This document shows, in pieces, positions 13,397 to 23,895 of a stretch of DNA of 64,000 bases. The position numbers and the translations under genes were made by a program. Source of the stretch: Tillandsia leiboldiana (Eukaryota > Streptophyta > Magnoliopsida > Poales > Bromeliaceae); assembly GCA_029204045.2 (NCBI GenBank), contig CM055071.1, positions 22,996,525-23,060,524 on the forward strand, read 5' to 3'. Position 1 is the stretch's first letter, and each line of letters starts with the position of its first letter. The notes beneath the pieces are model-generated. The model had not been told where the DNA came from and did no database searches. It worked only from the letters and a program-made list of their open reading frames with translations.

Positions 13397-13600
13397 ACTC
13401 ACCAATAAAAACAAGTTTCGTCCCCGAAACTTAACTCCTGCCTACGGCGAAGAGGTCCGGGTAGCACTCCCCCATCTTTGACTCTGGTTCCCAAGTTGCC
13501 TCACATTCTTCCTGGTTGCTTCACAGCACCTTCCCATAGGGGGATTGCCCGGTTGCGCAACCTTTTTGTCCTCTCGTGCTAAGATCCGCATCGAGGTTTG
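13397..13600 (-). pseudogene. B1 pol 3' end (chromodomain tail) and polypurine tract
   Basis: Next to LTR-L is gtttcgtccccgaaac, which is gtttcggggacgaaac in sense, the hallmark of the end of pol in these elements. Further right, the minus strand reads as the tail of the chromodomain region (a TWE-type motif, then a YPDLF-like end) with stops. The polypurine tract is the purine-rich run bordering LTR-L on the minus strand. Confidence 0.7.
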
Positions 13601-13722
13601 GCAGTAAAGCCAACCGGTATGTCACCGGGCCTACGCGCTCCAAAATCCCAAATATCGGGTCATTGACTCCAACCAACAATCCCAAAAGCTCGGATTATAA
13701 GAAATACGCAACCCATTTACTT

Positions 13723-14092
13723 AAGGCGTTCTGTCACACCGCCACCGATCTTGACCTGACTCAACCCACCTGGACGTCTAAGGCGTACTGTTACAACGCC
13801 TCGGGTCTTGGCCCGACTCACCTCACCTGGACGTCTAAGGCGTACTGTTACAACGCCTCGGGTCTTGGCCCAACTCACCTCACCTGGACGTCTAAGGCGT
13901 ACTGTTACAACGCCTCGGGTCTTGGCCCGACTCACCTCACCTGGACGTCTAAGGCGTACTGTTACAACGCCTCGGGTCTTGGCCCGACTCACCTCACCTG
14001 GACGTCTAAGGCGTACTGTTACAACGCCTCGGGTCTTGGCCCGACTCACCTCACCTGGACGTCCAAGGCATACTGTTACAACGCCTCGGGTC
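13723..14092. repeat. 57-bp minisatellite, about 6.5 copies
   Basis: Tandem units containing aaggcgtactgttacaacg and ctcacctggacgtct, period 57 bp. The first copy (13723-13778) is divergent and the next five are nearly identical. Because 57 is divisible by three, long repetitive frames appear on both strands. It lies where the integrase core should be in B1. Confidence 0.93.
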
Positions 14093-14173
14093 TATTGTCA
14101 CAAGGCCGGAAGTTGGACCTATTTAACCCTTAACTAAATAGCCAACATAAAAGACAACTAAGTCTTCACCTCC

Positions 14174-14377
14174 TTATTGGGCAGGAGGGTACGAAGCATT
14201 ACTTCTAAGGGTTCCTCTGGGGTCGTGGCCAAAATTTCTCTTGTAAGAGGTCTTCCTTGCTACTACCTCCCTCGTTTCTAGCTTATCGGGCACACGAATT
14301 CGTCCCCGAAACCTTATTACATCATCCGAGTCGCTCGTAAAAATTCCGCCTTGCTCCGAGGACATTCTGTCACGCAC
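14174..14377 (-). pseudogene. B1 integrase N-terminal fragment
   Basis: The minus frame contains IRFRGRIRVPDKLETREV, matching the stretch just before the HHCC zinc site in gypsy integrases (compare LRYRDRACVPLDAEIREQI in Tekay-1). The following His/Cys residues are mostly lost (KTSYKRNFGHDPRGTLRS). Confidence 0.7.
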
Positions 14378-14499
14378 TAGTTGTAGTTATGTGTCCGTCG
14401 TTTGGTCTCCCAAGATCCCCTTGGAGATTCGTCAGACTAGATCTTATAGTCCTTTCCGGGCTTCGGCTGTATGAGCACTGGCGCCTGTGTGCGTCTGTC

Positions 14500-14778
14500 T
14501 TTAAGTTCTTTGAAACTCTTTTGGCACTGGGCTGTCCAGACGAATCTCTACCCTCTTTGGGTTAGTCGATTTAGAGAAGTGGCCTCCCACGAAGCGTCTG
14601 TAGTAGCCTGCCCGTCTTAAGAAGCTTCGGATCTCCGTCACCGTTGTTGGCCGAGCCCAGTTGGTCACTGACTCGATCCTCCTCGGATCCGCTGCAATTC
14701 CAGACGTCGAAACGACATGCCCCAGAAAGTCCACCTCACGGAGCCAAAACTCACACTTTATGAGTTTGGCATATGGTT
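14500..14778 (-). pseudogene. B1 RT C-terminal fragment (up to the solo LTR)
   Basis: The minus frame reads DFLGHVVSTSGIAADPRRIE and VTEIRSFLRRAGYYRRFVGG, the connection region between RT and RNase H. Upstream, YAKL-KCEF is readable up to 14778, where the solo LTR begins. The frame resumes at 18700, confirming that the LTR interrupts this gene. Confidence 0.85.
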
Positions 14779-15601
14779 TGTAGAAACTCGAAATATTTTA
14801 TTTTTAATAAATAGTCTAAAAGTGAATTTTGATCTGGTTTTGAATTCAAAAGACCCCTGTTGGCCTATATGGCCAATCGCCAGTGTGCAAGTTGCACGAT
14901 TTACGAGGCAAAAAGGCTATTTTCCAATCCGGACATGATCTTGGAAATCCGAATTGATCGTTACGATCGTCTCATCGAACTGAACGAGATTCATATTCAG
15001 CACTTTTCGATCCGACGGTCGGATCTTCCAGAAATCGATGAAGAAGCGAGCAAATAACCGCGACCATTGTAACAGTGTTCTGTGCACAGTGTAAATTAAG
15101 TTGTTACTTTAGGTGAACAGTAACCCTAGTTTTCGGAACCCCGACGGACACAACGTTGACTAATTCGCTGGCTGGAAACCGAACATAGCACTTCAGGTAG
15201 TCGATTTGAACGGCTCCGTCGTTCTGGACGCAATGGCGCTGACGGAATTTCAGTTTGGCGACCCTAAAGCCTCGAAAAGCGTGAAAACTGTATTCCGACA
15301 CAGTATCTTATGAACCGAAGTTTGATCCGAACAGTTTTTCAAAAATCAAAAAAATGCTGTCTGATAGGTCTCGTCGAGCCGGACGTCATGGCGCAGCCCA
15401 TTTTCCGTTTCGACGACCGGATCGCCTCGAAAAGGGAAAAATACAGTGAAAATGCGACGTTTTGCACGTATAACCCTATATAACCCGCCTCGTTTTGCGT
15501 GCCACAGCATTGAGAGGGACTTAACTGTGAGGAATTGTTGCTGTGAGGGACTAAGCAACAAATACCTTGGCATGGAGGGCTTAAGTTGCAATTGTGCAAC
15601 A

Positions 15602-15613
15602 CCTATATATAGG
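15602..15613 (+). promoter_or_regulatory. Putative TATA box of the solo LTR
   Basis: cctatatatagg, followed within ~40 bp by aaaccctaagc, a common start region of plant LTR transcripts. It lies ~820 bp into the LTR, a plausible U3 length for a 3.9-kb LTR. Confidence 0.55.
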
Positions 15614-17420
15614 TGTCCACCCCCGAGCTTAGGGTTATACAAAACCCTAAGCCCCACTGCCCCCTCAGCCGCAACCCAACAGAATTCCTCTTCCCTGCCG
15701 CACCTCCCGGACCTTCCCCCGCACTGGCCGCCGCCCCTGCTGCCGGAGAAGGAAGCTGCAACAGGAAGGTTGCTCTCGGGTGGTTGAGGAGGAGAGGCTT
15801 GGGAGGTTCTTCTTGGGCTGGGAGTTCTCTGGTGGACCCCTCTGCGTACCCGCATCCGAGCCCGAGGGAGCCAGCACCCCAGATCCGCCGTGCGCCGCCG
15901 CGGCAGGCTTCTTCTTCCTCGGGTTTCCGGCGAAGGTGAGTTCTTAGGACACTTCCTTTTTATTTCGGCATTTGGGCACGACCATTGCACTCCTGACATC
16001 GAGGCCACCCCTCGGGTGTAGACCCAGCCGCAGCCGCCGTCCCGATCGCCGGCGGGAGCAACCCCGCCGGATTATTGTTCCTTTGGCCGCCGCTGATCGC
16101 CGCACTCATCCGATCGCTAAACCGGAGATCGGAACCATTGGATTGACTCTCCTCGGTGATTGCAACATCTCCACGAAGTCCTATCGCGATCGGTTGAAGA
16201 TCGGGCACGATCGACCTTGCCCTAGGAAACCGATCTTCTTCATTTTGGCCGACAGTTACCGTCCGGCGCCGCCGCGGCCTCCTGTTGCCGGCCACCACTG
16301 CACCGAGCCTCGTGGGGTGGAGTAGAAGCGTTTGACCCACCTCGCTCCGGCCCGGACCCGCCGCGCCGGAATCCGCCATTAACGCCTTTGGAGCCCCACC
16401 GAGCTTCGCCGGCGCCGCCTTGCCGACGATCCCCGGAGCTGGAAAAACACTCGGGTGAGCTCCTCTGGTCCTTGCGAGGTCCCCCATCATCTTGCATGTG
16501 GATCTTGACGTCGGGCCTTTGCTGTGCAGAGTTGCACCCGAGCTCGGACTAATCCCCCTCTCCGGCGATCCCCGGTGGTTTGGGCTCCGGCCACCTCGAC
16601 GGGTAAGCTCTAAATAATGATTCTAAGCACTCCATGATTTTGGTTTTGGCCAGGACCCCCTCTGTGTTGGCTCTCCAACCTTGCACCCGAGAGCATCACC
16701 TCGGGCTTGCCTCCGGCCGCCGCCGCCTCCGGCCGCCGGGGGCTCGACCCCACTTGCACCAAGCAGCTTCTGGGACCTCCATTTACCTGATGCTCCTCTT
16801 GGTAACAGGTCTGCACCTGTGCTGCTCAAGAACACCCAACCCGAGCTTGGGCCTTTTGGGTGGTGCTGCTCCGGCCACTGTTCCGGCCAAGTTCAGGCAA
16901 GCCGCAGGTGAGCTCCACTCTTCTCTGTCATCACTTAGTACCATGCTCCAGTTGGGCTCTGATTTGATCATGTGTAAATTAAGTTTGAGCATAGTTGCTA
17001 CTTGGACTTAGAAATTGTTGGGCCAACTTTGCCCTCGGGATCCGTGTCAGGCCAAACTTGTGAGCACGGCCTTGGTCTCGTCGTAACGAACGTGCTGAAA
17101 GTTACAGCGCAGCTTTTGGACCCCCAGATTTCCAGAACAAGTCAAAACGAGCAATAATGTTAGGTTTTTATGCAATTTAAGAAATTATTAGGGATCAAAT
17201 TGTAAATGGGACATGATAGCTGCCTTTAAACAGGGTTTTCACACCCACTGGGCACACAGCGAGGGCGTTTTAGTTGGAGTTCCGCACGTCTTCTCCTTCG
17301 CATTGAGGTGGGTTCTTTTGCCTTGGTGTTTAGCGTCGGTCTTTGGCAGTCATTTTACTTTCGTTATTACATGTTAGCGGGGTACTTTTGAGCACACGTG
17401 TTACCGTTTTTCTTTGGATT

Positions 17421-17563
17421 ATACATGATAGCAGTTATAGCTTACTCTTGTTTATACATGATAGCGGTTATACTTTACTCTTGTTTATACATGATAGCGG
17501 TTACAGTTTACTCTTGTTTATACATGATAGCGGTTATAGTTTACTCTTGTTTATACATTATGA
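17421..17563 (+). repeat. 33-bp tandem repeat, four copies plus a partial
   Basis: Units begin atacatgatagcggttata at 17421, 17454, 17487 and 17520, with a partial fifth. It lies inside the solo LTR. Confidence 0.93.
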
Positions 17564-18532
17564 TGCTGACATGATAGCGGTTATGGTTACTTTGCTCGAG
17601 GCTGCAGCACGCGCACCCGCGGTTTGGCCACCGCAAAGGGTGCGCTTTTCCGGAAAAGTGGTCTATGACCCGTGCATACCCACGAGGTGACGTAGTGGGG
17701 GCCCCTTATTAGTTGTGGGGTTTGAGGCGCCGAGGTGCGAGCGGTGCGACCCGTCGGTTTAGTTGTCCGACGTGGTCGGGTTTCTGCAGGTACGGTATGG
17801 GCCGTCGGTTTAGTTGTCCGACGTGGCCGGGTATTACAGGATACAGGTGTACAGGTTGCCTCTCCACCTTGAGAGGGTGGTTGCTCCGGTTATCTTCATG
17901 GTTTGTTTTATTATATTCTCCTGCTCTACTATTGTTACGTCACTGACTTCCCACTTCGTGACAGGGTTCAGACGGGGGGAGAGGTAGGCGGCGGTGAGGA
18001 CGGGACAGGAGCAGCTGGGTCGCTGGGGACCCGGGACTGTATGTCTTCTTTCAGTCTTACTTTTCATTTACATTGTAGTTATGTGAGAGGTTCTCGATAC
18101 CCTCATGGGGTCGGCGTGGATGTCGGTACGGGTTGCATTTAGTTATCCTCTTATGCGTTACTCTTCCTTTTATTTCTGTTGGCCATTTGAAATGAAAAGG
18201 GCAAAAGCCAAAGAAAAGATTGCGAAAACCGTTTTTAAAATCTAAGTGTCGTGTGGGCACTGGTTTCAAAACTCTGTGGATTTATGGATTGCGAAATGGA
18301 TTTCAAAACTTGGGTGTCGGGTAGGCACCGTTTTCAAAACCTTGTGGTTTTATGCTGATTTCGAAACTCGCTTTCAAAACTAAAGCGTCGGGTAGGCGCT
18401 CTTTTAAAACTGTGGATTTATCCTTTCCAAACTGATCGGCCATGAAAATTGTTCAGTTCTGTACGTGTACGCATGTTTAGAAACTGTTGTGATTAAATAA
18501 ACGACTGTGATTGGATGTTGTATTAGCCGCGA

Positions 18533-18591
18533 CGCCGTGCATATACAGAGGAAACTCTGTCCGTGTGCAGAGCGGATCTGTGTATGCGGCG
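18533..18591 (+). promoter_or_regulatory. Terminal hairpin of the solo LTR
   Basis: Arms around gcatatacagag...ctctg and cagag...ctgtgtatgc, 108 nt before the LTR end. The same structure is in gypsy D (60606-60664) and LTR-R (36305-36364). Confidence 0.6.
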
Positions 18592-18699
18592 GGTCTGGGC
18601 ACGCTCTGGGGAAGAAAGGATTTCAAAAAAAATTTATACGCAAAACAAACCCCTTTTTCGATGATTGTTTCCGCTGAATGAAACCCCCGGGGCGTGACA

Positions 18700-18930
18700 A
18701 GGTTGCTGATCCCGGAGGGTCTAGGGGATTACTCGCGAGTGTTCCCCATACCCCTCGTCTGTGTGAGAGTAGATCGGAACGTCCACTATAAGACCATTAC
18801 CGGCTGGTCTAAGAAGGGCTTGAGTATCCTATTCATCACGCCCGTGAATACCGCTGGTGCGCTAACGAGTCTAAACGGTATGACCGTGAACTCATGTCGA
18901 CCACTCCGAGTTCGTAAGGCTGTTTTTCGG
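18700..18930 (-). pseudogene. B1 RT core fragment
   Basis: The minus frame reads GRHEFTVIPFRL, then APAVFTGVMNRILKPFLDQ, the region before the catalytic FIDD of gypsy RT. The active-site segment is replaced by a stop and frameshift. Confidence 0.78.
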
Positions 18931-19159
18931 TAAGTCCGGTTCTCGGAGATGCACTTGGAACTTCAAGCAGTCAACTACCACTTAAAGATTGCCGCGACTG
19001 TCGGCCCCAAGCGTTATGCCGTTGACCTTTAACGGAAACCTCATTAGTTCTTAGAGACTAAGAACCCGTCTCACCCTCGCTGGGCAGGAAGGAGTACAGC
19101 CGCCTGCCTCGAGGGGTAGCCGGAGGATCCGACCGAACTTATTTCTACGATGGGATTTC

Positions 19160-20625
19160 TTCTAACATCTATGGTAGGGAGAAAACATGAAGCGAGGTGG
19201 AAGAGTGGGATGCTTAGGTGTTGACACAAACGTTCTAGCACGATGATCTGAAACTCGAGTATTACCTGCTACATCGTGATCTGTGGGTCCGTCCCCTGGT
19301 GGGTCTTCGTATAGACTCTCCCTCCTCCCGATTGCGGAAACGAAGGTGGAGATGCTGCTACGGGTGATGTCCCCGTTTCTGAGGGGCAGTTGAAACAATA
19401 GTGCCCCGGTTTGCCGTATCGAAAACAGTGGTCTTCCTTCTGGGGACATTCGGTCACTTGGTGTATTCCACCGCAATTGATGCAAGACTTGTCCACCGAC
19501 CATTGTCCTCCCGTCGGCGCATTCTTGGTTCCTTGTTGCCATCTCAGGTATTTAGGAGGCCGGCTCCTCTTGGTATGCTCTTTTCCAATACAAGGTCGAG
19601 CTCGTTTCTTATCCCCGCTGTGATCTGAGCTCTCCCGTCGGGCTCGTGAAATTGCAAATTCGTGCTCCACTGTGGTGGCTCTATCGACCACCTCCTAGAA
19701 GGTGTGCAAATCTGCCGTTTGCACCACCTTGTAGATGTCGCTTCGTAAACCATTCACAAAAAGACGGGCTTTGTGAGATTCATCTCTTATAACAGGGGGA
19801 ACACATTTGATCAACCTCACGAATGCCCGTTGATATCCCGTAACTGTCCGACTTTCTTTCTTGATGTGCTTCAGGTCATCTTCCATCTACTGTTTGATGC
19901 TGTCGGAGAGAAATGCCCCAAACAGTTTTTTCTCGGAACGTGGTCCAAGATGGAAGGGCGGTGCCCTCCAAGGGGTCCGGGCGCACCGTCTTCCACCACC
20001 TGCGGGCGTTTCCCTCAAGAAAGTGGACTGCCAAAGGGACCCGTTCATGTTCCTCCATCAATAGGTCTTCAAAAAGCTTCTCCATGGTATCCACCCATTT
20101 TTCCACGACCCAAGGGTCGGTCGTCTCTCCCTCAAACACGGGTGGGTCGTACCTCTTGAAATTTGCCAAGTTCGCTGTCACTCCATCCCATTCGGTTTGC
20201 CGGATAAGGGCTTCCCCCGCAGCATCGGCGGTCATTCTGGGGGTAGGTGTCACCACGGTCTCTCCCAAGGGGGCTCCAACAGTGGCTCCCGGCGTAAGTC
20301 CCGAAGTTGCTAGTGCTAGTGCTACTGAAGGCGTCGTCGGATGAACCGACGGTATCTCGGTCACCGTTGTCGGAGAAGGGGCAACCGTAGTCTCGCTGAC
20401 CGCCACCGGCGGTCTCGTCACTAGTGCGGTTGGTCCGGGCAAAGAAGCCTGGGCGACCTCCATTGGTGTTGTCGACTGTTGCGCCCACTGCCGCATTTGT
20501 TCCATAAGGGTTGCTAACTGCCCGGCCACCTCTTGTAGTTGTTGTCGGAGCAGCTGATACTCCGCCGCTATTGGCACCTTACTTTCTGCCCCTGCGTTCT
20601 CCGCTGATAACCCATTTCGGGCCAT
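19160..20625 (-). pseudogene. gag: B1 gag (frameshifted)
   Basis: Starts MARNGLSAENAG at 20625, in the same position and with similar sequence as gypsy D gag (MARTISTTEDAG). The first ~249 residues are open: a short coiled region (LLRQQLQEVAGQLATL), a Pro/Thr/Ala-rich linker, then the capsid part (NFKRYDPPVFEGETTDPWVV, FLEGNARRWWKTV). A frameshift near 19880 moves the reading to EDDLKHIKKESRTV. Another leads to a zinc region near 19430 (CINCGGIHQVTEC, then CFRYGKPGHYCFNC, with the second Cys changed to Tyr). Protease sequence beyond is barely readable. The family product is the structural Gag of the particle; this copy is dead. Confidence 0.88.
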
Positions 20626-20831
20626 TATTCGCTATATACAAAGAAACCAAGTCAACCCTAGACCTAACGGGTCTAGCACCACGACCTACAGACGCACCGA
20701 AATTAAATCCCCCTTTTTCCCTCGCACACTCACGATCTACTGGTCTACCCCAAGTTCACTTTATTAATCAGTAGTTAGTGTATTGCGTCCCGTGGATGTT
20801 GGGCCCCGACTGTTGTGGTTAAAGTTTACCT

Positions 20832-20842
20832 CTCTGATACCA
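20832..20842 (-). promoter_or_regulatory. Primer binding site of B1
   Basis: ctctgatacca, 8 nt from the LTR-M boundary (tgtcacgcccc at 20851). Confidence 0.82.
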
Positions 20843-20850
20843 TCTTAATC

Positions 20851-22075
20851 TGTCACGCCCCGGGGGTTCGAATCGCGCGGAAGATGAGCCACCGATGCAC
20901 AGTAAAACCTAAATCGTACCCCTTTTCCGGCTCCGGTTGCGACCACGCGACCTCGGCGGCTGCGGCGACGACCTCGTGACCACGATAACGGCGGCGGCGG
21001 CCTCCCGTTTAACAACGGCGGCGGCGGCCCCCCGTTCAAAACCAAACCCGCGTCGCTCGCGACATCCGAACCACAAACACCTGAAACGCCAATCCTAAAA
21101 AAATTAAAAGCAACGATGCTAACCTTGATTTCACTGGAAGAGGAGGAAGAAGAAGGATCACCCGTTCCCTGCTCGATCCATCCCGCAGAAAGGAAGCCGT
21201 TTCTCCTTTCCTCTCCCCGCCTCCCAGTCTCGGTTTCCCCACGCCATTCTTAAAAAGAGGGAAAAAATATGGTTTGGGGTTTTCGCCTCCCGCACGCACC
21301 CCGACCCTGACTTACACGCTAACCCAAAAGTAAATTAATCATTCTGGCGTGAATGGGGAGTGGGATTGCACCTTAAACCCCAAATTCAACACATAGCGAT
21401 CGGATGCGGACCAGGGATCCAACTTACCTCGAAAAGCATGCCGATCTCCCGCATGCTTTTTGATGCACCCGGAACCGCTGGTTTACCTCGAAAAGCGTGC
21501 CGATCGCCCGCACGCTTTTTGATGCATCCGAAACCGTAGTAACCATTTAGAAATTTATTCTGCGAGATCCCGGTGTCGGAATTTGAATCCGATCGCGCTA
21601 CCGTTCTCCATTTCGCGAGCTCTAACACCTAAAAATACCCGCGAGCCCCGACGGTCTGCCCAGAAATTTTCGAATTTCAACCCCCCTAACAACTGAAAAT
21701 ATTAATTAGGACCCAAAATGGAAAATCGGGAGGTCGAGGTACTACCAAAATAATTTAAATAAACCAATAACATAATTACGTGAACAAGTCAGATCGTAGA
21801 AGGATCCCGTCCGATCACCTCGAAAAGCGTGCCGGCCACTTAGCACGGATTCCGATGCACCACTCAACGGCAAACGCTTTGACCCCCATTCCGGGAGATC
21901 CGTGAATCAGAATCCGGATCCGTTCGCTTTGGCGTCCTCCGTTTTCTGAGCTCAATCGTAGAAAAATACCCGCAGTCCAGGCCAGTCCATTGCAGAAAAC
22001 ACAGTGAAAAGTTTTCCTAACAATCTCGTCATAAAAAGGAGGTATGCAAAGGCATCGGAACGCCAGGACTCTACA
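20851..22075 (-). repeat. LTR-M: shared, shortened and chimeric LTR
   Basis: 1225 bp between a primer site on its left (B1) and a polypurine tract plus pol end on its right (B2), so it serves two interiors. On the + strand the first ~50 bp (ttcgaatcgcgcggaaga, then gccaccgatgc) resemble the end of the gypsy D LTR. From about 20902 it matches LTR-R from 38905 onward at roughly 95% by eye. About 2.7 kb present in LTR-R is missing at the join. It contains a pair of perfect inverted repeats (21432-21460, 21491-21519). Confidence 0.82.
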
Positions 22076-22545
22076 TCACTCACCACTTAAAAGAAGATTC
22101 ATCCTCGAAACTTAACCTTGGTCCGCAACGAGTAAATCTGGGTAGCACTCCCTCATCTTTGACTCCAGTTCCCAAGTCGCTTCACGTTCTTCCTGGTTGC
22201 TCCACAGCACCTTCACATGGAGGATCGCCCGGTTGCGCAATCCTTTTTGTCCTCTCGTGCTAAGATCCGCACCGGTGTTCCGTCGAAGCTCAGGTCCTCT
22301 CTAGGCTCAAAAGTAGTGACCATCCACCACCCCAAAACGCATACGCAGGCTCGAAGCACATCTTCGAGGACCCGGTTCACTTGCTCGGACTGTCCGTCGG
22401 TCTGGGGGTAAAACGCCTTGTTGAAGTGTGGTTTAGTCTCTAGAGCTCGTTGTAGACTTTGCCAACAGTTCGACACCAGCCGAGTGTCTCTAGTCCACGT
22501 CGTACGGATGGGTGGAAAAAGAGTCGACTTCATCAGTCGATCCAC
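22076..22545 (-). pseudogene. pol: B2 pol 3' end: integrase core tail and chromodomain
   Basis: Sense reading begins with integrase sequence (LVSNCWQSLQRALETKPHF, then PQTDGQSEQVNRVLEDVLRA, including the catalytic Glu neighbourhood). It then jumps by deletion to VRILAREDKKDC and, after a frame change, to a chromodomain-like end (ATWELESKMRECYPDL). A stop is followed by gtttcgaggatgaa and a purine-rich tract ending at LTR-M. Confidence 0.85.
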
Positions 22546-23032
22546 TATGACTCAAACTGCATTGTGCCCTTGAACATCTTCGTGTCACCCGGATGCACCG
22601 CATAGGTAGCGCAGTGCGCCTCTGACAATATCTCCTCCTTCAACTCTGGCAGCTCGGGTAAGCAATTTCGCTCTCGAAAACGTATTGCGCCGTTCGCACT
22701 CGCCGAAAGGTCGCTCGCATTGTCTGGGGGGAAATCATGCCACGAACAAGCTGTATCAGTGCGCCTGTCTTCTGACCTTCCTGGATTTCTCTAATAGGGT
22801 TGGCTTGATCACTAAGGACAAAATGTCGCGCGACAGTACCGGTCCTGTTGAGTACTCGCGCTCATCGATTCCCCCCCCCCTCCCCGGTTTGACCCTTCCT
22901 GCTCACAATATCCGCTACTACACTTGCTTTTCCCTTGGGTGATACTGAATGGACAAGCCGAGTCCTTCAGCAACTCCCACCAATGCTTCTGCCGCAAAAT
23001 CAAATCCTTCTCTGTGAACAAAACTCAAGGTG
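22546..23032 (-). pseudogene. B2 RNase H / integrase N-terminal remnant
   Basis: 22812-23021 on the minus strand reads FTEKDLILRQKHWWELLKDS, the end of gypsy RNase H, then a degraded HPGKANVVADALSRK-type motif in another frame. SIRE-2 is inserted immediately 5' of it in sense. The rest to 22546 is integrase-derived but eroded. Confidence 0.75.
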
Positions 23033-23261
23033 GTGGCTGTTACGGAATTTGAGTTGGCGTAGTTTCGTGAAAGTTTCAAGTCCTGAAGATTGAAGGTGAA
23101 GAAAGTTGGATCATTTAACTCAATCTCAAGAAAGAAGAATTCAAAAGGATCAGGTATGTTTAACTAAAGAATTTGTGTGATCCGAATACTTCTTGTAGTG
23201 TAGAAACACTTGGAAGAATCTTTCATTGCATAAAAATCAAAAACTGGACTTGGGACATGTT

Positions 23262-23550
23262 CAGGATCCGGATCAGGCTGTTCGATCCGGATCCCGAAGG
23301 TGGTTCGTTCATACATCGTCGCAATCCGGATCGTAGTCTCTTGATCCGGATCCCGAACGTTGAGTTTACCATCTACCTTGAACGATCCGGATCTTGCTTC
23401 GCAATCCGGATCCCGAACGTTGATGTTTGGTGAACTGTATGAACGATCCGGATCGTAGTCACATGATCCGGATCCCGAACCTTCGTTTTTCTGGAATTGG
23501 CTGTTTCGTTATGACGATCCGGATCTCAGTTATCACGATCCGGATCGCCG
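23262..23550 (+). promoter_or_regulatory. U3 palindrome cluster (ten ATCCGGAT copies)
   Basis: Ten copies of the perfect 8-bp palindrome atccggat, mostly in pairs ~20 bp apart, such as gatccggatc and aatccggatc. The cluster ends ~60 bp before the TATA box. The same cluster is in the 3' LTR at +9850 and in SIRE-1 (about 11560-11845). In SIRE-3 it has drifted to gtccgga-type copies (53700-53990). An enhancer array is likely (inference). Confidence 0.7.
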
Positions 23551-23610
23551 TCCGTAAAATTCCAGAAATGACAGGTTTTTGATTCTTATCACCTTCCTAG
23601 GGTTTCTAAC

Positions 23611-23619
23611 CTATAAATA
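23611..23619 (+). promoter_or_regulatory. SIRE-2 LTR TATA box
   Basis: ctataaata in a conserved context (ggtttctaacctataaatag). The same site is in SIRE-1 (11487-11496, -) and the 3' LTR (33461-33469). Confidence 0.72.
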
Positions 23620-23895
23620 GACCCTATGTCTTTCTTTCTAGGGTCAATCCACATAGCCGTCATTTTCATATATCATCTTATACGGCTATAGATCCACATA
23701 TAGAGAAGAAAGGAAATCATTAGAGAATACTCTATGTTTCTTCATCTATATTGATTAGTTTGATTCTAGGTTTTCATACTCACATCTTGAGTTGAATCAA
23801 ACTAATGAATACTTAGATGGTATTTCCGATCTATCTTTGATCTAAGTATTCGGCGGATCATCACCACCCAAAAACAACGATTACCCCAAAATCGG

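Larger units (their letters stand above)
14779..18699 (+). repeat. Solo LTR, 3.9 kb, inserted in B1 RT
   Basis: Starts tgtagaaactcg and ends ccccggggcgtgaca, with near-matching flanks tggtt (14774-14778) and aggtt (18700-18704). Pol-derived sequence of B1 continues across it, and no internal domain or primer site follows, so it is a solo LTR left by LTR-LTR recombination. It contains a TATA box, a 33-bp tandem repeat, the conserved CTTTTCCGGAAAAG block, two hairpin arrays and a terminal hairpin. Its 3' end matches LTR-R and gypsy D. The 1.7-kb GC-rich part (about 15600-17000) has frames on both strands but no protein I recognise. Confidence 0.85.
13397..20850 (-). mobile_element. Gypsy interior B1 (decayed, interrupted by a solo LTR)
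   Basis: Minus-strand interior of a chromovirus-like gypsy element of the same subfamily as gypsy D. Sense order: primer site at 20832-20842, gag 20625-19160, RT from 18930, a solo-LTR insertion, the rest of RT, an integrase N-terminal piece, a minisatellite, the end of pol and a polypurine tract. The RT N-terminus, RNase H and integrase core are deleted or unreadable. The stretch 18931-19160 is pol-derived but too eroded to assign. Confidence 0.82.

Noticed and set aside
13576..14133. Repetitive 185-codon frame resembling a repeat protein.
   Set aside because: Produced by a 57-bp minisatellite whose period is a multiple of three; the other strand is open too.
15346..16490. Overlapping frames of 170-220 codons in a GC-rich stretch after a TATA box, looking like a host gene.
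   Set aside because: Within the solo LTR. No domain, no consistent codon use, and frames open on both strands.
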